Assembly (NCBI GenBank): GCA_021234155.1
Contig: JAJEKV010000035.1
Location: forward strand, 682,001 to 746,000
Length of the DNA stretch: 64,000 nt
Origin: Isoetes taiwanensis
Taxonomy: Eukaryota; Streptophyta; Lycopodiopsida; Isoetales; Isoetaceae
Direction of reading: 5' to 3'
Part shown: positions 11,276-22,585 of the stretch, one piece after another
Layout: every line of letters begins with the position of its first letter
Position numbering within the stretch: position 1 is the stretch's first letter
Notes under the pieces: generated by a model
Databases searched by the model: none
Seen by the model: the letters and a program-made list of their open reading frames with translations, nothing else
Told to the model about the DNA's origin: nothing
Position numbers and translations under genes: made by a program

Positions 11276-11330
11276 ATCCCCATCGACAAGGTTACGCAGG
11301 GGGGGCCTTTTCTGTGAGAATCAATACACA

Positions 11331-14330
11331 TCCTATATTATAAAATTATTGTGTATGTCTGTCTTAAACCTCGCCCTAGATTGGGCGGCTGAGATTATAT
11401 CATGCCACGTGGGCATCATCTCACCCTTCGTATTGTGGTGTAGTTGTCTTCTCTCGGTGGAGCGTCGCCATAGCCATCCCTCTGGCTTCGAGTCGCTATT
11501 AGGGTTTTCTTCACTGCGGCAGGGGGGCGGCTGGTTAGGCGAGATGAATAAGGTGCGAGGGAATCCAAAAGATAATGGTCTTTGTGTAGAAATCCGGCAA
11601 GCATGGGCTCGTGAAGGAGAAACTGGAATCGTGTGCGAGGCTTTGGGTTTTGATCGAATATTTGATTGGCCTTTAAAACAGGTTGTCTTTGCACGAATTC
11701 ATGAGATAGCTGCATCAAAAGAAGACAAGGGTTCATCTCGTGATGTATTCTTTGGAGTTCGCGAGATATCACATCGGTTTGTGAGTCGGGAGATCGGGGA
11801 GGAGAGTTTATATGAAAACAAGACTTTGATTAGGCTTAATGTTGTCTTTGCACGAATTCGCGCGATATTTGCATCAAAAGAAGACAAGGGTGGTGTATTC
11901 TTTGGAGTTCTGGCCGGATACCACATCGGTTGTGTCGGTTGTGAGTCGAGAGATCGGGACATTCTCTTGGCGACAAGGCTCTAATATAAGCTCCTTCATG
12001 CAATTTCTTTGGATGCATTTTGTAGGTGATATTTTTATGGCACTCCAAGCTTCTTGTCGACAAAGGCACATTATAGCTCATGACATGTTCGATCGATGTA
12101 GGTCTATGTTACGGCTTCCTTTTGAGCTTCTAGAAATACATCGATAAAATGTTTTAATTATTTGTGCGAGGTTGAGAATACTTGGGTGCCAAGCAAAAGC
12201 CACCGTCAGGCTTCAATCTTTGAGATAAGCAACTATCGGATGGGTATTTTCGAAGTTCCATTACGCCTATCTAACTTGCATGCCGGATGTTATGCGGGCT
12301 GAGGTTGGCTGGTTTAGTTCATTCTCATGTTGGCATTGCTTATAGATGGAAAATAAAGCACATAAGCAACCACCTTGATCATGCATGAAGGTAAGTTATA
12401 CATTTTGAGTTATTCAATTGTGACTGACTATCTTTGTTGAATCTTTGAGGATAAACAAAAGGCATGTCTTTATCGCAAGTCATAACATATATATTGAGTA
12501 CTTGAGCTCTTTGGACACATTTTGGAGTGTTGAAATATGCCCTTTTGATTTGAAGAGCTTGAAGATCATTTTTTGTGCATGCGCTTTCACATGACCTTAT
12601 TTGCAGATTCAATTGCAGCTTGATATGGTAATAGCGGCAAGTGTACCCATTTTGCTACCATTTAGAATCCCACATGAAGTGAACCCACATAGTTTTCGGG
12701 CATATCACGTGTCTTGGGCTTTTGGACTGGCTCATGTACTTTGATCTATTTCACCCATTTGTACTACTTCAATTTGAAAAACATATACCTAGCATCTTTT
12801 ATAGGTTGTTCCCTGAGCTTTCAATGCATGCTCATGTTTAGGAAATGGAGCTTTCTTCTTAAAGTTACGACCCTATTAGTACTCTGCTGTAAAACTAGAC
12901 CAGCAAATGCAATTTGTCATATTTGACATATTTAGACTAGGAATTTGAGAACTGTGTGCCTAGGATTTTTTTAGGTCTTTCCTTAAGCTTTTAAATGGAT
13001 GCCCTGTTGGTGGAGCGAGCTTGCATTCTTCATTTTCATAGTTTGGCATCATTGGCGAGCTTCTAGGCTCTGCCTTAGTCTCGAACAATTTTCTATGTTT
13101 GCCAAATTTGAGTCCTTTGATCTAAGTTTCTAAGTATGGTACAACGCTTGAGATGCAAATTTGTTTCAAAGAGTTGGCATGTTAGATGATAATCTAAACT
13201 TTGGAGCGGCAAGGCGAGCGCACAAGATCGCCTTCAACTTCCGTGGGATGTTAGTGGGGCATTCATGTGAGATATCCGAGACTCCTAAGTTAGTGTTGGT
13301 GTTGCGTGAAGGCACAAATTCGACTATATGCAGAATTTCCATGTTTTGATGAAGCAAAGTGGCCTTTACGCAACCAATAAGCAATCATGATATTGAAGGT
13401 TAGGGATTATTCCCTCATGCATCTTGGATTTTATAATTCTCTTACGCACAAGGCTATTATACAAAATTTGAAGCAGGCGTCTGTTATGGGCAGGAAATGG
13501 AATCTATTATTAACAACTTGGATATTCTAGATGGCTGTTTTGTAAGCGTGTCATATTTTGATGTGTTTATCCAACAATGAGCTCCGTATATCAACTTCTC
13601 ACCCATGGAATGACTATGAGGAGCTAGGAAAATATAGAAAATATAGAGTTGCTTTTCATATTGGATCTACTAAAGCAAATAGAAGACTTTGTATGGCAAA
13701 TTAATTTATTGTTATTCTTCTTCTTTAAACCCCGGTGTGGTATCTGAGGGGCACCTTTGCTAGGTGAAACTAATTGAAGCTGCAATTCAATCAATATTCA
13801 TTTTTGTCGGTCCAATTTAAACATCTTTACTTTCTTTGTTGTTTATGAATAAGCGAATTTGAAGAATATGGAAAATGCTCATGGATAATGGCGCTCATGG
13901 AGCTTACAAGGAAACACTTAAAGGTTATTATTTGTTGTAGTGCTTTCTACAATGGAGTGTGTTTGGCGCCGCGACAATTGTTTCAGATAAAATGGACTTG
14001 AGCAAGCATTGCTTTTTAGTATATTTTGCTAATGTTACTTCTCATTATAACTTTTACTTGATGTAACTTATAATATAAGCAATAAACATCCATTGTCATT
14101 CATTATCTTCATGTAACATACATAAAAGTAAGCGACATCGATACAAAGGTTCAACATTGTTTTGATATTGTTTACATAATCCATGGAAAGCGTTGTTAAA
14201 GCTTTGAAAAAAAAAAATTGTTATAATAAGAAGTTACAAAAGTTGGCTTATTCTTGCAAGCCCTTCTTATTCTTGGCCAAAACATTTGGGGCGAACTTAT
14301 GCCCGACAAAGAATTTGGCACCATTACTAG
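11331..14330 (+). mobile_element. Helitron 1, non-autonomous, 3000 bp
   Basis: The 5' end is A|TCCTATATTATAAAATT followed by TGTATGTCTGTCTTAAA. The 3' end is GGCACCATTACTAG|T, i.e. CTAG at 14327-14330 followed by T, preceded by a degenerate TGCC...GGCA hairpin at 14300-14320. Both ends match those of the minus-strand Helitron at 31692-34733 (first 17 bases identical; 3' GGCACC.TTACTAG). Insertion between A and T is the Helitron target rule. No Rep/helicase gene was recognised inside, so it is non-autonomous; part of it may be captured host sequence. Confidence 0.75.
11678..11975 (+). repeat. imperfect direct repeat inside Helitron 1
   Basis: Segments 11680-11795 and 11838-11965 share TTGTCTTTGCACGAATTC, GCATCAAAAGAAGACAAGGG, TGTATTCTTTGGAGTTC and GAGATCGGG in the same order. 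On the plus strand this gives two similar peptides (VFARI..I.ASKEDKG...VFFGV), perhaps a captured duplicated coding fragment. Confidence 0.75.
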
Positions 14331-15430
14331 TACTCTATATGATATTTCAAATAATGGAATGACGTGCAGGTTGATTTTTGGGCCCCATTCCATGGTCTAA
14401 ATACATAAAACTGGTTTATGTCTGGTTAAACTCTAGTGTGGCCATACAGAATGTAAATGTCAATATAAAGTGGCTGCATGCATATGCTGGGAACTAAAAT
14501 GTTGCCTTATCATTTGTGTCTTCACATGTACTGCTAGTATCTTTACATGCACTGGTATAATCACTTGCATGCATTGGCTAAGAATTGCATGCATGCAAAG
14601 GATGAGAGTGGCTCAGTTTTAAGTAAAAAATGGCATAACAATGGTAAACGGATGCGGGTTTAACAAATAGTGGGCTAAAGACTTGCATGCATGGTCTAAG
14701 GTCAAAAGGGGCTGTATTTAACTTGTGGAACTGAAAGTTACTCTAGTTCTTTTGAGTCTACAAACACTTATGTCCAATTCTTAACTTTAGTGAAAAGTGA
14801 AAGACACCTTTGGGCTTTTCAAACGTATACCTTAAAACATTCGATCTTTGAGGAAGTAATGCTTACATATGGCTAAAATCTACATGGTCTTAAGATCCTG
14901 CATTTTACTAAGCATCCATATTGACTCTATGCATGGGATTACTGAGCATCCATATTGGCACTATGCATGGGATTATGTAACATATGTGGTTGCACTTGGC
15001 ACTGGCCTTTTGTTATTACCCTAGTAGATCATGGGCAAATGTTATTAATATAACTTGGCTATGTTTATGGAATAGGATTCTCAACTTACAGTTGACCAAT
15101 GGTCTCATGACCTGTTCATTCTTTATATGTACTATGGGATAGATAAGTAAATGTTATGATCTAAATACTTGGTGTTCCATGGCGGATAGTGTCATCAGGG
15201 ATTTCGATAGCTATATCTAAATGCTATATCTAATAGCTAGAGTTATGGATTCCTATTACTACAAGATTCAGCAAGACATCAATTGTTGAGAACTTATCTA
15301 CTGAACAAGATAGAGAAGATCTACCCTTAAACATATTAAAATATTTAACATCCTACATCCTACATTAAACATACTAAAACATTTTACTAGAACTGAATAG
15401 CCTCTAACCTGGACGTCATTGACGATTCCG
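14331..15430. other. non-coding stretch with a 34-bp tandem duplication
   Basis: No gene was recognised. Many GCATGCATGC words occur at 14480-14720. A 34-bp unit containing GAGCATCCATATTGGC and TATGCATGGGATTA is duplicated in tandem at 14908-14941 and 14942-14975. Confidence 0.6.
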
Positions 15431-15439
15431 GATCTGCCA

Positions 15440-15660
15440 TATCAGAGAATGCGCCTGAAGAATTTGGTCAAGCGCCTGAATAATCTTGACAAGTCTGGAC
15501 AAGCGCTTGGAGAATCTGGACAAGCGCCTGAAAAATGAAGACGAGCGCCACTGGAATGAAGCCAAGCGCCTGAAGAATGAAGCCGAGCGCCTAAGAACGA
15601 AGCTGCGCGCCTGAAGAATGAAGACAAGGGCTAAGCGGCTGCAAAAGAAAGACAAGCGGC
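15440..15660 (+). repeat. degenerate tandem repeat of about 24-30 bp, AAGCGCCTGAAGAATGAAG
   Basis: The word GCGCCTGAAGAAT recurs about nine times with changes. In plus-strand frames it yields ERLKNE-like peptides, the pattern of a coiled-coil repeat, but the frame is interrupted. A similar tandem block lies at 26570-26690 in the second insertion. Confidence 0.65.
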
Positions 15661-16489
15661 CAAGCTGGCAACTGCTGCTATCGACTAAGGAACCAACGTC
15701 TAAGACGGAATAGACGTCGGAGAAGCGCCCTGCTTTGTCGACCAAGAGATCTCAAGCGCAAATACCTACGAATATTGAAACGAGGACGAGGTGCATAAAA
15801 TCGCAACCGTCGGAGTCGAGTATAGCGCCTTCTAATGACCATGTCTGCCTCCTGACAGCAGACAGCGAAAGGCGCCCATTATGAAGTGGACGGGCGGGCA
15901 AATTCAAAGTTCAAAATACGGGCGGGCAAATTCAAATTTCAAATTTGAGCGGGCGGAGTGGCGGGACACGCGTCTTGGCTTGAATGACTTAAACTACCTA
16001 AGATTTATAATGGCGAATCCGCGGGAGAAACGGACGGTAGGGAAAATTCAAAAATTTTAAAATTTGTAGAGACGCAATTTGTAGCATAAATTTCGAGGCA
16101 GTGGCGCAAAATTTGAAAGGCGAAGGCGGGTAAAATTGGTTTTCTTTTCTTTCCCCCGACTTTTCTTTTCTTTTCTTTCCGTCCAATTTTCATTTTCAAT
16201 TTCATTGTTCTTTTCTCCGCCTCCGCCTTAGCCTTCGCCTTCCGCATGGCGCCCTGGCGCCCTAGCCTTGCACATTCTCTCTCCTAATCAACCATCTTCT
16301 CTCTCTAGCTTTGTTGATCAGGGGCCTTTCGGAAAAAAAAAGTGGAGTAGGATTTATCTCGGTCTGTACTTTTATACTTTTATACAATGGCGCAATCTTG
16401 ATCAAAATCCGGGGGAGCGGGCTCGAGGTTAGTATCATTGTTTCTTAGGTAGTGTCTTAGGTAGGCTGAAGTGTAGTGTCTTAGGTAGC
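15661..16489. other. mixed non-coding region upstream of the ParB-like gene copy 1
   Basis: A direct repeat GGGCGGGCAAATTCAAA occurs at 15892 and 15924. A pyrimidine-rich run (16140-16230) precedes CGCATGGCGCCCTGGCGCC at about 16243. By analogy with the ParB-like gene at 38919, which starts with a tiny exon ATGGCCAC, the ATGGCGCC at 16245 could be the first exon, but no clear splice site supports this. No other gene is seen. Confidence 0.35.
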
Positions 16490-16960
16490 GAAATGGCGCC
16501 CGGGCGCCATTTCATTAGGAAGGGTGGGTTTGTAGCGACCTTTTCCTCCTATAGTTTGTGAAATGGCTTTTGTCGCCATTTCCATAATGTCTACATTAAT
16601 ATTCTTGTGGAAGCGGACCCATAAAAGAGCAAATGGCGGGTGTATTTTAGACTAAATAAGCAGTCGCCATTTAGACTAAATGGCGACCACGTCCTTTATG
16701 GGTCCCTTTCAAAAATCAAATGGCGCAGCTGCGCCATTTAGACTAAATGGCGCACCTGCGCCATTTGCTCTATTATATAAAAGCTAAATGGCGGGTGTAC
16801 ATTTAGTCTAAATAGCGCAGGCTAGCCATTTAGACTAAATAAGCGCGATTGCTCTATTATATAAAAAGCTAAATGGCTTGGTCGCCCATTTAGTCTAAAT
16901 AGCGCCATTTAATCTAAATGGCGCACCGCGCCATTTAGTCTAAATGCCGTTTGCTGTTTT
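16490..16960. repeat. array A of AAATGGCGC...GCGCCATTT palindromes
   Basis: About a dozen half or full sites of AAATGGCGC and its complement GCGCCATTT occur, for instance AAATGGCGCAGCTGCGCCATTT in parts at 16719-16740. They are separated by TAGACTAAAT or CTCTATTATATAAAAGC. The array lies just before the first exon-like coding of the ParB-like gene, where an intron or 5' region would be. Two further arrays of the same core lie at 18590 and 20500. Confidence 0.85.
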
Positions 16961-17039
16961 AACTTTCTAGCACATGCCATTTCTCTCACCATGCTTACCT
17001 CGCGGTGGGCCGGTGGTCGCGTAGAAATGGGCGTGGTGA

Positions 17040-20000
17040 CTTGAGGAGCATAGTCCTCATTTTGGAAGGTCTTGGTGTATGGAGATCGTTAGAGCCATAC
17101 CCTTGACTGAAGGCGTGACCCAACCAAAGGGAGACAAGAGGCGAGAACTTTGCCTCCTTGTCAAATCGGGTGCAGTGAAGAAGGAGCCTCACCAGGTGGC
17201 CCGGATGGGCATCATTGTCAACATGAGAGAAGTCAAGAAACAAGGAAGACTTGACTTTCTTGGTTGCCGCGATGGAAGATCCGGTCACTGGCAGCATTGA
17301 TCTCTATTGCATGGATTGGCGAGTGCTACGAGCCTGCAATGATGGAGTCCAGCATGAAGGACCAAGCATTGTCGGCCAAGAAAAAAGGTTGGCCGCTGCC
17401 ATCTTATGAGTCCAGAGAGCAAGCAGATATCAAAGGCGGTAGAGATCCTCAAAGGATTGATGATTCTGCGGCGGCCGCCATGGACATGTCAAAAACTCCG
17501 TGTCCTACATTGTAAAAGCGAAGCTCTCGTGCAACATGCCCGATAATGGATAGCGGATGGGCTGCTTTGGGAGAGATCTGAGAAAAGGTGTAAAATTAAA
17601 AATGCCACCAAAGGCGGCAAAGGAACAAAACAGTGGAGGTGGTGATGTACACGGGGATACAAAACAAGAAGAAGGACGAGAAGTTGAGAAAGGGGAGGGG
17701 CATAGGGATGAGAAGAGGGATGAGGCGGAGGCTCACAAACATGATTCTCCGTGAAGTCGAGAACCTGGCGATGAAAAGCCACTGAGCCGATAGTGACCGC
17801 ACTATTAGTGACAATAAGGAGGCTACAAAGCACATAAGAAATGTAGCATCCACGTGAGATAGCACTCCGGCAAAGAAAGAGAAAGAAACCAAAGCCACGG
17901 ATAAGGGCAAGGAAATTACAAAAGATTGCAGATCTTGAAGTGCCAGAGGAACTAAAGATGGGACCGTGGAAGAAGAAGAAGAAATGGCAGAGGAAACACT
18001 AAAGAAAATACAAAACACGGCCACATGTTCCCCTTGGAGTCACATACACGGAAGAATATCTATCCGGGATCTAGAAGAGGCCCCACCTAATATGACCGCC
18101 CGAGGGTTATTAACCCCGAGCATGTTAGGAGGCTACGCAAATCATTTTGAGGATCCACACCGGTATTCACTCCGGCCCGGATGTAGTGCCCTTTGATCCG
18201 GATACAAAGGAGTTCTTGGCTGGTCACGGGAATCGACTTGATCCGGAAAAGATTTTATATTATCAATGGTAATCATTCGATTATTTGCTGCTCGCTTTCA
18301 TTTTATCGGTGCGATAAGTTGGGGACAGAGGATGCTAGAGCTGAGCTCAGCAAGATCTATGTCTATAGAATATGCAGAGTTCTTTCTGGAGAGATCAGTG
18401 ACCTGGACCTTCTTCAGCTCAGTGTGGATGTGAATGATATAGTAGCAAAGACTGTCTTCAAGGAACCATATGTGGATCAGATCCACCATCTTCATAGCGA
18501 TACCGAGAATCGCGGAAGACCAGCCTATTTGGTAAGGGCGATCAAGAAGTGGCGAGTACAAGGTATGTTTCGTCTCCTTACCCATTCATTTATCGAAATG
18601 GCATTGCGCTATTTGAATTCAAATAAGCATTGCGCGCTATTTGAATTGAAATGGCATTACTGCGCGCCATTTGAAATGAAATGGCGCGCGGTGCGCCATT
18701 TCAATTCAAATAGCGCACTGCGCCATTTGAATTCAAATAGCGCAGCTGCGCCATTTCAATTCAAATAGCGCAGCTGCGCCATTTGATGTAAATAGCGCAG
18801 CTGCGCCATTAGATGTAAATAGCAACATTTGAAATTCTAAAATCGCCAGCTCTCTTGCAGCACTACCTTGAAATGGCAGACAAGATTCTGAGGGGCAAAC
18901 ACGCGAAGGATGTCAATCGGTTTGTCTTCATGCGGATGATGTCTATGCACTCTTAGCCGGATGTGGAACAAATGGAGGAAGGAGAACTTAAGGACAGGGG
19001 GGGTCAAGCTATAGTAATCAATTTTGCTAAAGACAAAGATTACTTCAGTGACAACTACCTTAGATGCATGAGGGGCTTGGACTATGATGATTGTAGAAAG
19101 GTCCTCGAAGAAGCTTTAAGCGGGGATATATACGTCAAAGTCACCTCAGTTACAAAGGCGATAATTTCTTCAAGGCGGTATGAGAACTTAAGAGTACTTG
19201 CTTACATGAAGAAGGAGATCGCACTTCATTGCAGATCAAATTGGCACTAAGTACAAGAATTTGAGGACCTAAGGAACCCACGGACCACTTCTCGATAAAG
19301 CACTTACGGTTTGGGGGTATGCCACCATAAGTGGAGATGCGAGGAAGGAATACTCAAAGAGGGAGTTCATGGTAACATGCCATTCTCCTTGGCGGGTCCA
19401 TTGAAAAATCCTTGACTGAAAGCGAGAAAAGGCCACGCCAAGATGGTTTGTGGAGCATGTCTTTGGGGGATTCGAGCGAGCGTGCGGATTCTACACCCGC
19501 CAAACATGATATGTTTAGATGCAAAGGCGACTTACTCCGGCTTGGAAAAGTGAGGGCATGTCGGCGTTCTTCGATAATGTCTCACGGATAATGGACAAAG
19601 AGACATCTTGGATTCTATGTTTCGTCGGGCGGAGCATAACTTACTATTTGCCGGTCGCTTGAAAGACTAGAATCCGGTCTAGAGTGTTTGTAGGAATCTA
19701 TGAAGAAGAGCACGGAGCTCACGGTGGTTCGGGAATCAAAGAGCCACAAGCTCTTCTATTTGCTACGAGGATTTCGACACAGGGCGGGAGAGCGACGAAG
19801 ACACGGACCTTAGGCTATTTGGCGACCATCCTAGAAAGCTCCATAAATTCCTCCTATTCCTAAGGAAGCCATCGGAGTGAGGGCGATGTTATGGCTAAAA
19901 ACTCATGCAAGGCAGGTTTAAGTGGAGTTGGCGGGGGTATGGAGGAGAATATCGGTGCATAAGCAGATTGGTCACCAAGCTGCGTTCTACCTTGTTGATA

Positions 20001-20355
20001 AGCTCGCCCTCAAGGTAACATTGTACTAGATTTCTTTCGGTGGAGCCTTCTCTAGGGCATCCCTTCATGTAGGAAGAATCGGTGTGACATACGAGCATGA
20101 GTTAGGAAAGATGAAATGCGTGGCGGGCATTACGGGTAGGGTCGAGAAGCGTCATGTACCCCGGCTTGACCCAAAGGCCATTGACCACGCCAAGGGGAAG
20201 TCTTGACTTTGCAAGATGGTGAATCTCGGAAGGGCAGGCGAAGAAGCTTCTCATCGAGAGAAAGGTGAGGCGTCGGCCCAAAGGCTGGAGCGAGCGAGGA
20301 TCAAATTGACCCTTGATAAAATTAACACGGATGATTATGAGAAAGTCTCTCGATG
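17040..20355 (+). pseudogene. ParB/sulfiredoxin-like multi-exon gene, copy 1, frameshifted
   Basis: Plus-strand coding pieces are MEIVRAIPLTEGVTQPKGDK (17079), MEDPVTGSIDLYCMDWRVL (about 17272), a highly charged linker (17580-17750, 17966-18010), then FLAGHGNRLDPEKILYYQW (about 18212-18268) and INGNHSI (about 18264). NGNHS followed by DARAELSKIYVYR and LLQLSVDVNDIVAKTVF resembles the ParB-box layout, where G-E-R-R is followed by a strand and a helix ending in N. An intron with GTATG donor at 18563 and TTGCAG acceptor ending at 18860 is likely, but joins out of phase by one base. Coding pieces continue (HYLEMADKILRGKHAKDV; ITYYLPVA about 19650) to about 20355. Stops and shifts break it. Function unknown; a DNA-binding or NTP-hydrolysing ParB-like role is inference. 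Confidence 0.5.
18590..18830. repeat. array B of AAATGGCGC palindromes inside a predicted intron
   Basis: Between the GTATG donor at 18563 and the CTCTCTTGCAG acceptor at 18860, units alternate AAATAGCGCAGCTGCGCCATTT-like palindromes (given in parts elsewhere) with TTGAATTCAAA spacers. The spacer is itself a palindrome. The core GCGCAGCTGCGC is perfect at three places near 18742, 18766 and 18796. Confidence 0.85.
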
Positions 20356-21012
20356 AACACGCCGCCAATGACTATTAAAAAAATTACGTGTTTTGAAAAA
20401 TTGTATCTTATATAATATTTCTATTAATATATATATCTACATGGTCTTACGAAAATATGTGTTATCTATAGCAAAATGGGCGAGAGCACTATTTGCTTGG
20501 TCTTCACGTTCACGCCAAATAAGCGGGCGCTTTGCACTATTTGCTTTCGCTCTTAAATAGCGGCGCCGCACTATTTGCTTGCTTTCGCGTTCAAGCAAAT
20601 GGCGGCGCTGCCACCATTGCTTCCTTTCGCGTTAAAGCAAATATCGGCGTTGCGCTATTTGCTTTGTGGTTATTTCTAAGCTAAAAAGCCGGCGCCATTT
20701 TGTTTGCTTATTTGGTAGCTTTTGGCAATTTAATATTTGCTTTTGTGTTTCTCGGGCCGCTTTTCCTCATACTTTCCAAGTAAATGGCGCCATAGTTCTC
20801 TTCCTGACAACTAAAACCGCGCTGTTTTATATTAAATGTAGCGGTTCTTGCATGATAACTGGTTTCTTTTTAAGCAAATAGTGCCATATCTAGCCATAAA
20901 TGTGTGATAAAACAGGGAAGAAACTGATTTCACGAGAAATTGGAATCACGAAATTTCCAACTTTAATGAAATTCTGCTTCATAGGCCGATTGGCCTCCGC
21001 GGACGATAAAAG
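20356..21012. repeat. non-coding flank with array C of AAATGGCG/GCACTATTTGC sites
   Basis: From 20500 to 20660 the words CGGCGCCGCACTATTTGC, TTTCGCGTTCAAGCAAATGG and GTTGCGCTATTTGCTT form a third array with the same AAAT-GGCGC core but a CTTTCGC spacer. The rest of the stretch is AT-rich, and no gene is seen. Confidence 0.7.
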
Positions 21013-21036
21013 AACCTTCCTTCCTTCCTTCCTTCC
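21013..21036. repeat. (TTCC)n microsatellite at the insertion border
   Basis: Five to six TTCC units end at CTAAG, immediately before the resumed integrase coding at 21041. It marks the right edge of the first insertion. Confidence 0.85.
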
Positions 21037-21240
21037 TAAGGCAGATGGCCAAGTGGAGCGAGTTAATCAAGTTCTGGAAGATATGCTTAGGATGTATGTG
21101 CCTAGCCAACCAAAGGTATAGGATTCGTATCTGTATTTGGCCGAGTTTGCGTACAACAACATTACCAAGATTCCATCAAAATGAGTCCTTTTGAGGCAAT
21201 GTATGGTAAGGAGTGTCGTTGTCCTCTTAATAAGCATGAT
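21036..21240 (+). mobile_element. pol: Ty3/gypsy element, middle piece (integrase Glu region)
   Basis: The plus strand reads ADGQVERVNQVLEDMLRMYV (21043-21102), then YLAEFAYNN (about 21133) and, after a small break, SPFEAMYGKECRCPLN-like coding to about 21238. This is the segment that carries the third catalytic residue (the E of QVER/QxER) and the downstream helix of a Ty3/gypsy integrase. It fits exactly after the truncated core at 2417-3075 and before 27611. Confidence 0.88.
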
Positions 21241-21440
21241 TTCATTAATTGGATAAAATAACGCAATTTTGAGAATTTTAAGCACACCTAATTTGCTCAA
21301 GCACCAATACTTTTACCTAATTCTCGAGCCCAAGATACATGAGGACACTAACATACACTTATCCATACAAATTATGTGTTATACTTGTACGTGTACGTGA
21401 TACTTGTACAAGCTCAATAATGGCGTTACAATCTACACCA

Positions 21441-21475
21441 ATAATTCACATCAATAGTTTTACTTCACTATAAAA
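21441..21475 (+). promoter_or_regulatory. TATA promoter of small-ORF type 1 (copy 2)
   Basis: TATAAAA at 21469-21475 lies 43 bp before the ATG at 21512. The block ACACCAATAATTCACATCAA followed by TAGTTTTACTTCACTATAAAA matches the one at 6715-6754 at nearly every position. Confidence 0.75.
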
Positions 21476-21511
21476 GTAGCTCCATTCGTGGCTAGAGGTC
21501 ATTCATCTTCC

Positions 21512-21745
21512 ATGGCTTCCTTGCCTCCTCGTCCGGAGCACATCCAGTCCTTCAAGTGCTACTTGAGCTACAACGATCTGTGTGAATGCTACAAAAATGG
21601 TATTAATCTTGATCCATGGCTCCAGTCCAAAGCAGATGGTCCTGCGAGTGGTTTCACTCGTGTTGTGGTCCACCTTTATTGGCTTCCTGATCAGGAGATC
21701 TATGAGCTGAATGGCATCACCTTAGCAGGTGGTGATGATGAGTGA
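21512..21745 (+). CDS. small conserved protein, type 1 (77 aa), unknown function
   Basis: The frame is intact from ATG 21512 (context TTCCATGG) to TGA 21745. An in-frame ATG at 21488 exists, but the conserved leader GAGGTCATTCATCTTCC spans that point in the paralogs, so 21512 is the better start. Features include HIQSFKCYLSYNDLCECY, LDPWLQ, TRVVVHLYWLPDQEIYELNG and an acidic end GGDDE. It shares layout with the type-2 proteins at 7387 and 22108. No known domain, signal or membrane segment is recognised. The same module (type 1, then type 2, then convergent DUF7869 gene) occurs at 6792-10318. Confidence 0.75.
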   Translation: MASLPPRPEHIQSFKCYLSYNDLCECYKNGINLDPWLQSKADGPASGFTRVVVHLYWLPDQEIYELNGITLAGGDDE

Positions 21746-22040
21746 ATCGTTGAAGACCTGTGTACCTGTCAAGGATATAATAATGATATATGAGCACTTC
21801 TATAGTATGTAAGGATATAATAAGCATAATCAATGTTATTTGATTAATCGAACCTGAGTGATTCGTATGGGTGTGCTCTTGACCTCCACTTAATCATAGC
21901 GAGGTCCTAATTTAAATCACACCTAAAAAATTTCTTGAAGCACAAATACTTTTACCTTAGTAAAATCCACAAAGCATGTTTTCACTTGATACACATATCC
22001 ATACTATATACGCTCAATAATGGCGCTACAGTCTACCCCA

Positions 22041-22075
22041 ATAATTAACATCAATAATTTTACTTCACTATAAAA
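22041..22075 (+). promoter_or_regulatory. TATA promoter of small-ORF type 2 (copy 2)
   Basis: TATAAAA at 22069-22075 lies 39 bp before the ATG at 22108. Sequence from about 22010 (CAATAATGGCG.TACA.TCTAC) to the TATA box is nearly the same as 21415-21475, showing that the two small-ORF units are a tandem duplication of about 598 bp. Confidence 0.75.
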
Positions 22076-22107
22076 AGCTCACCAGGGCTAGAGGTCATTC
22101 ATCTCCC

Positions 22108-22346
22108 ATGGATTTTTGCCTTCTTACATTTCACCACATCGAGGCGATCAAGTGCTCAATGAGCTACAATGATCTTGTCGGTTGCCTAGATAGGGGTATT
22201 CTTCTTGATCCTACTGCGATCCAAAGCTATGGGTCTTTGAGATTAATTTGCCACGGGCTAATTCGTGTTATGATCCACCTCATTTGGCTTCTGGCGCATT
22301 AGCTATGAGATATCGAGGGATCACTCTGCGGCTGTTGATGATGAAT
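22108..22346 (+). pseudogene. small-ORF type 2, copy 2, frameshifted
   Basis: The start MDF, then HHIEAIKCSMSYNDLVGCLD and LIRVMIHLIWL, match the intact ORF at 7387. Small indels near 22213 and 22290 shift the frame; it stops at 22302, whereas the homologous end (YEISGITL, acidic tail) lies in other frames to about 22346. Confidence 0.75.
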
Positions 22347-22585
22347 GAATCACTGTTCAGCATTGTATAGTGTAGCGACTCTTGTGTTAAGATGAAAAAT
22401 GCAGGCGTAATGAATAATAATTAGTCTATTGTACCTTGCATGTTATATATGATATAGTAATTATGTAAAAGAGCATTGCATACCTCAAGAGTTCTCATCA
22501 TCGTCGTTAGCTTCTTTAGCCACTAATTCTTGCAACCTGAGCCCCCACACTCTTGGGGATCACCAGCGACAACGGCGGTCTCTAC

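Noticed and set aside
11133-11984. 283-residue plus-strand open frame
   Set aside because: It crosses the 5' end of Helitron 1 (11331) and the strand-opposite duplicated module, so it is a chance frame over an element border.
17489-18024. 114- and 142-residue hydrophobic minus-strand frames
   Set aside because: They are the complement of the Lys/Glu-rich linker of the ParB-like gene; Leu/Phe/Ser richness is the expected shadow.
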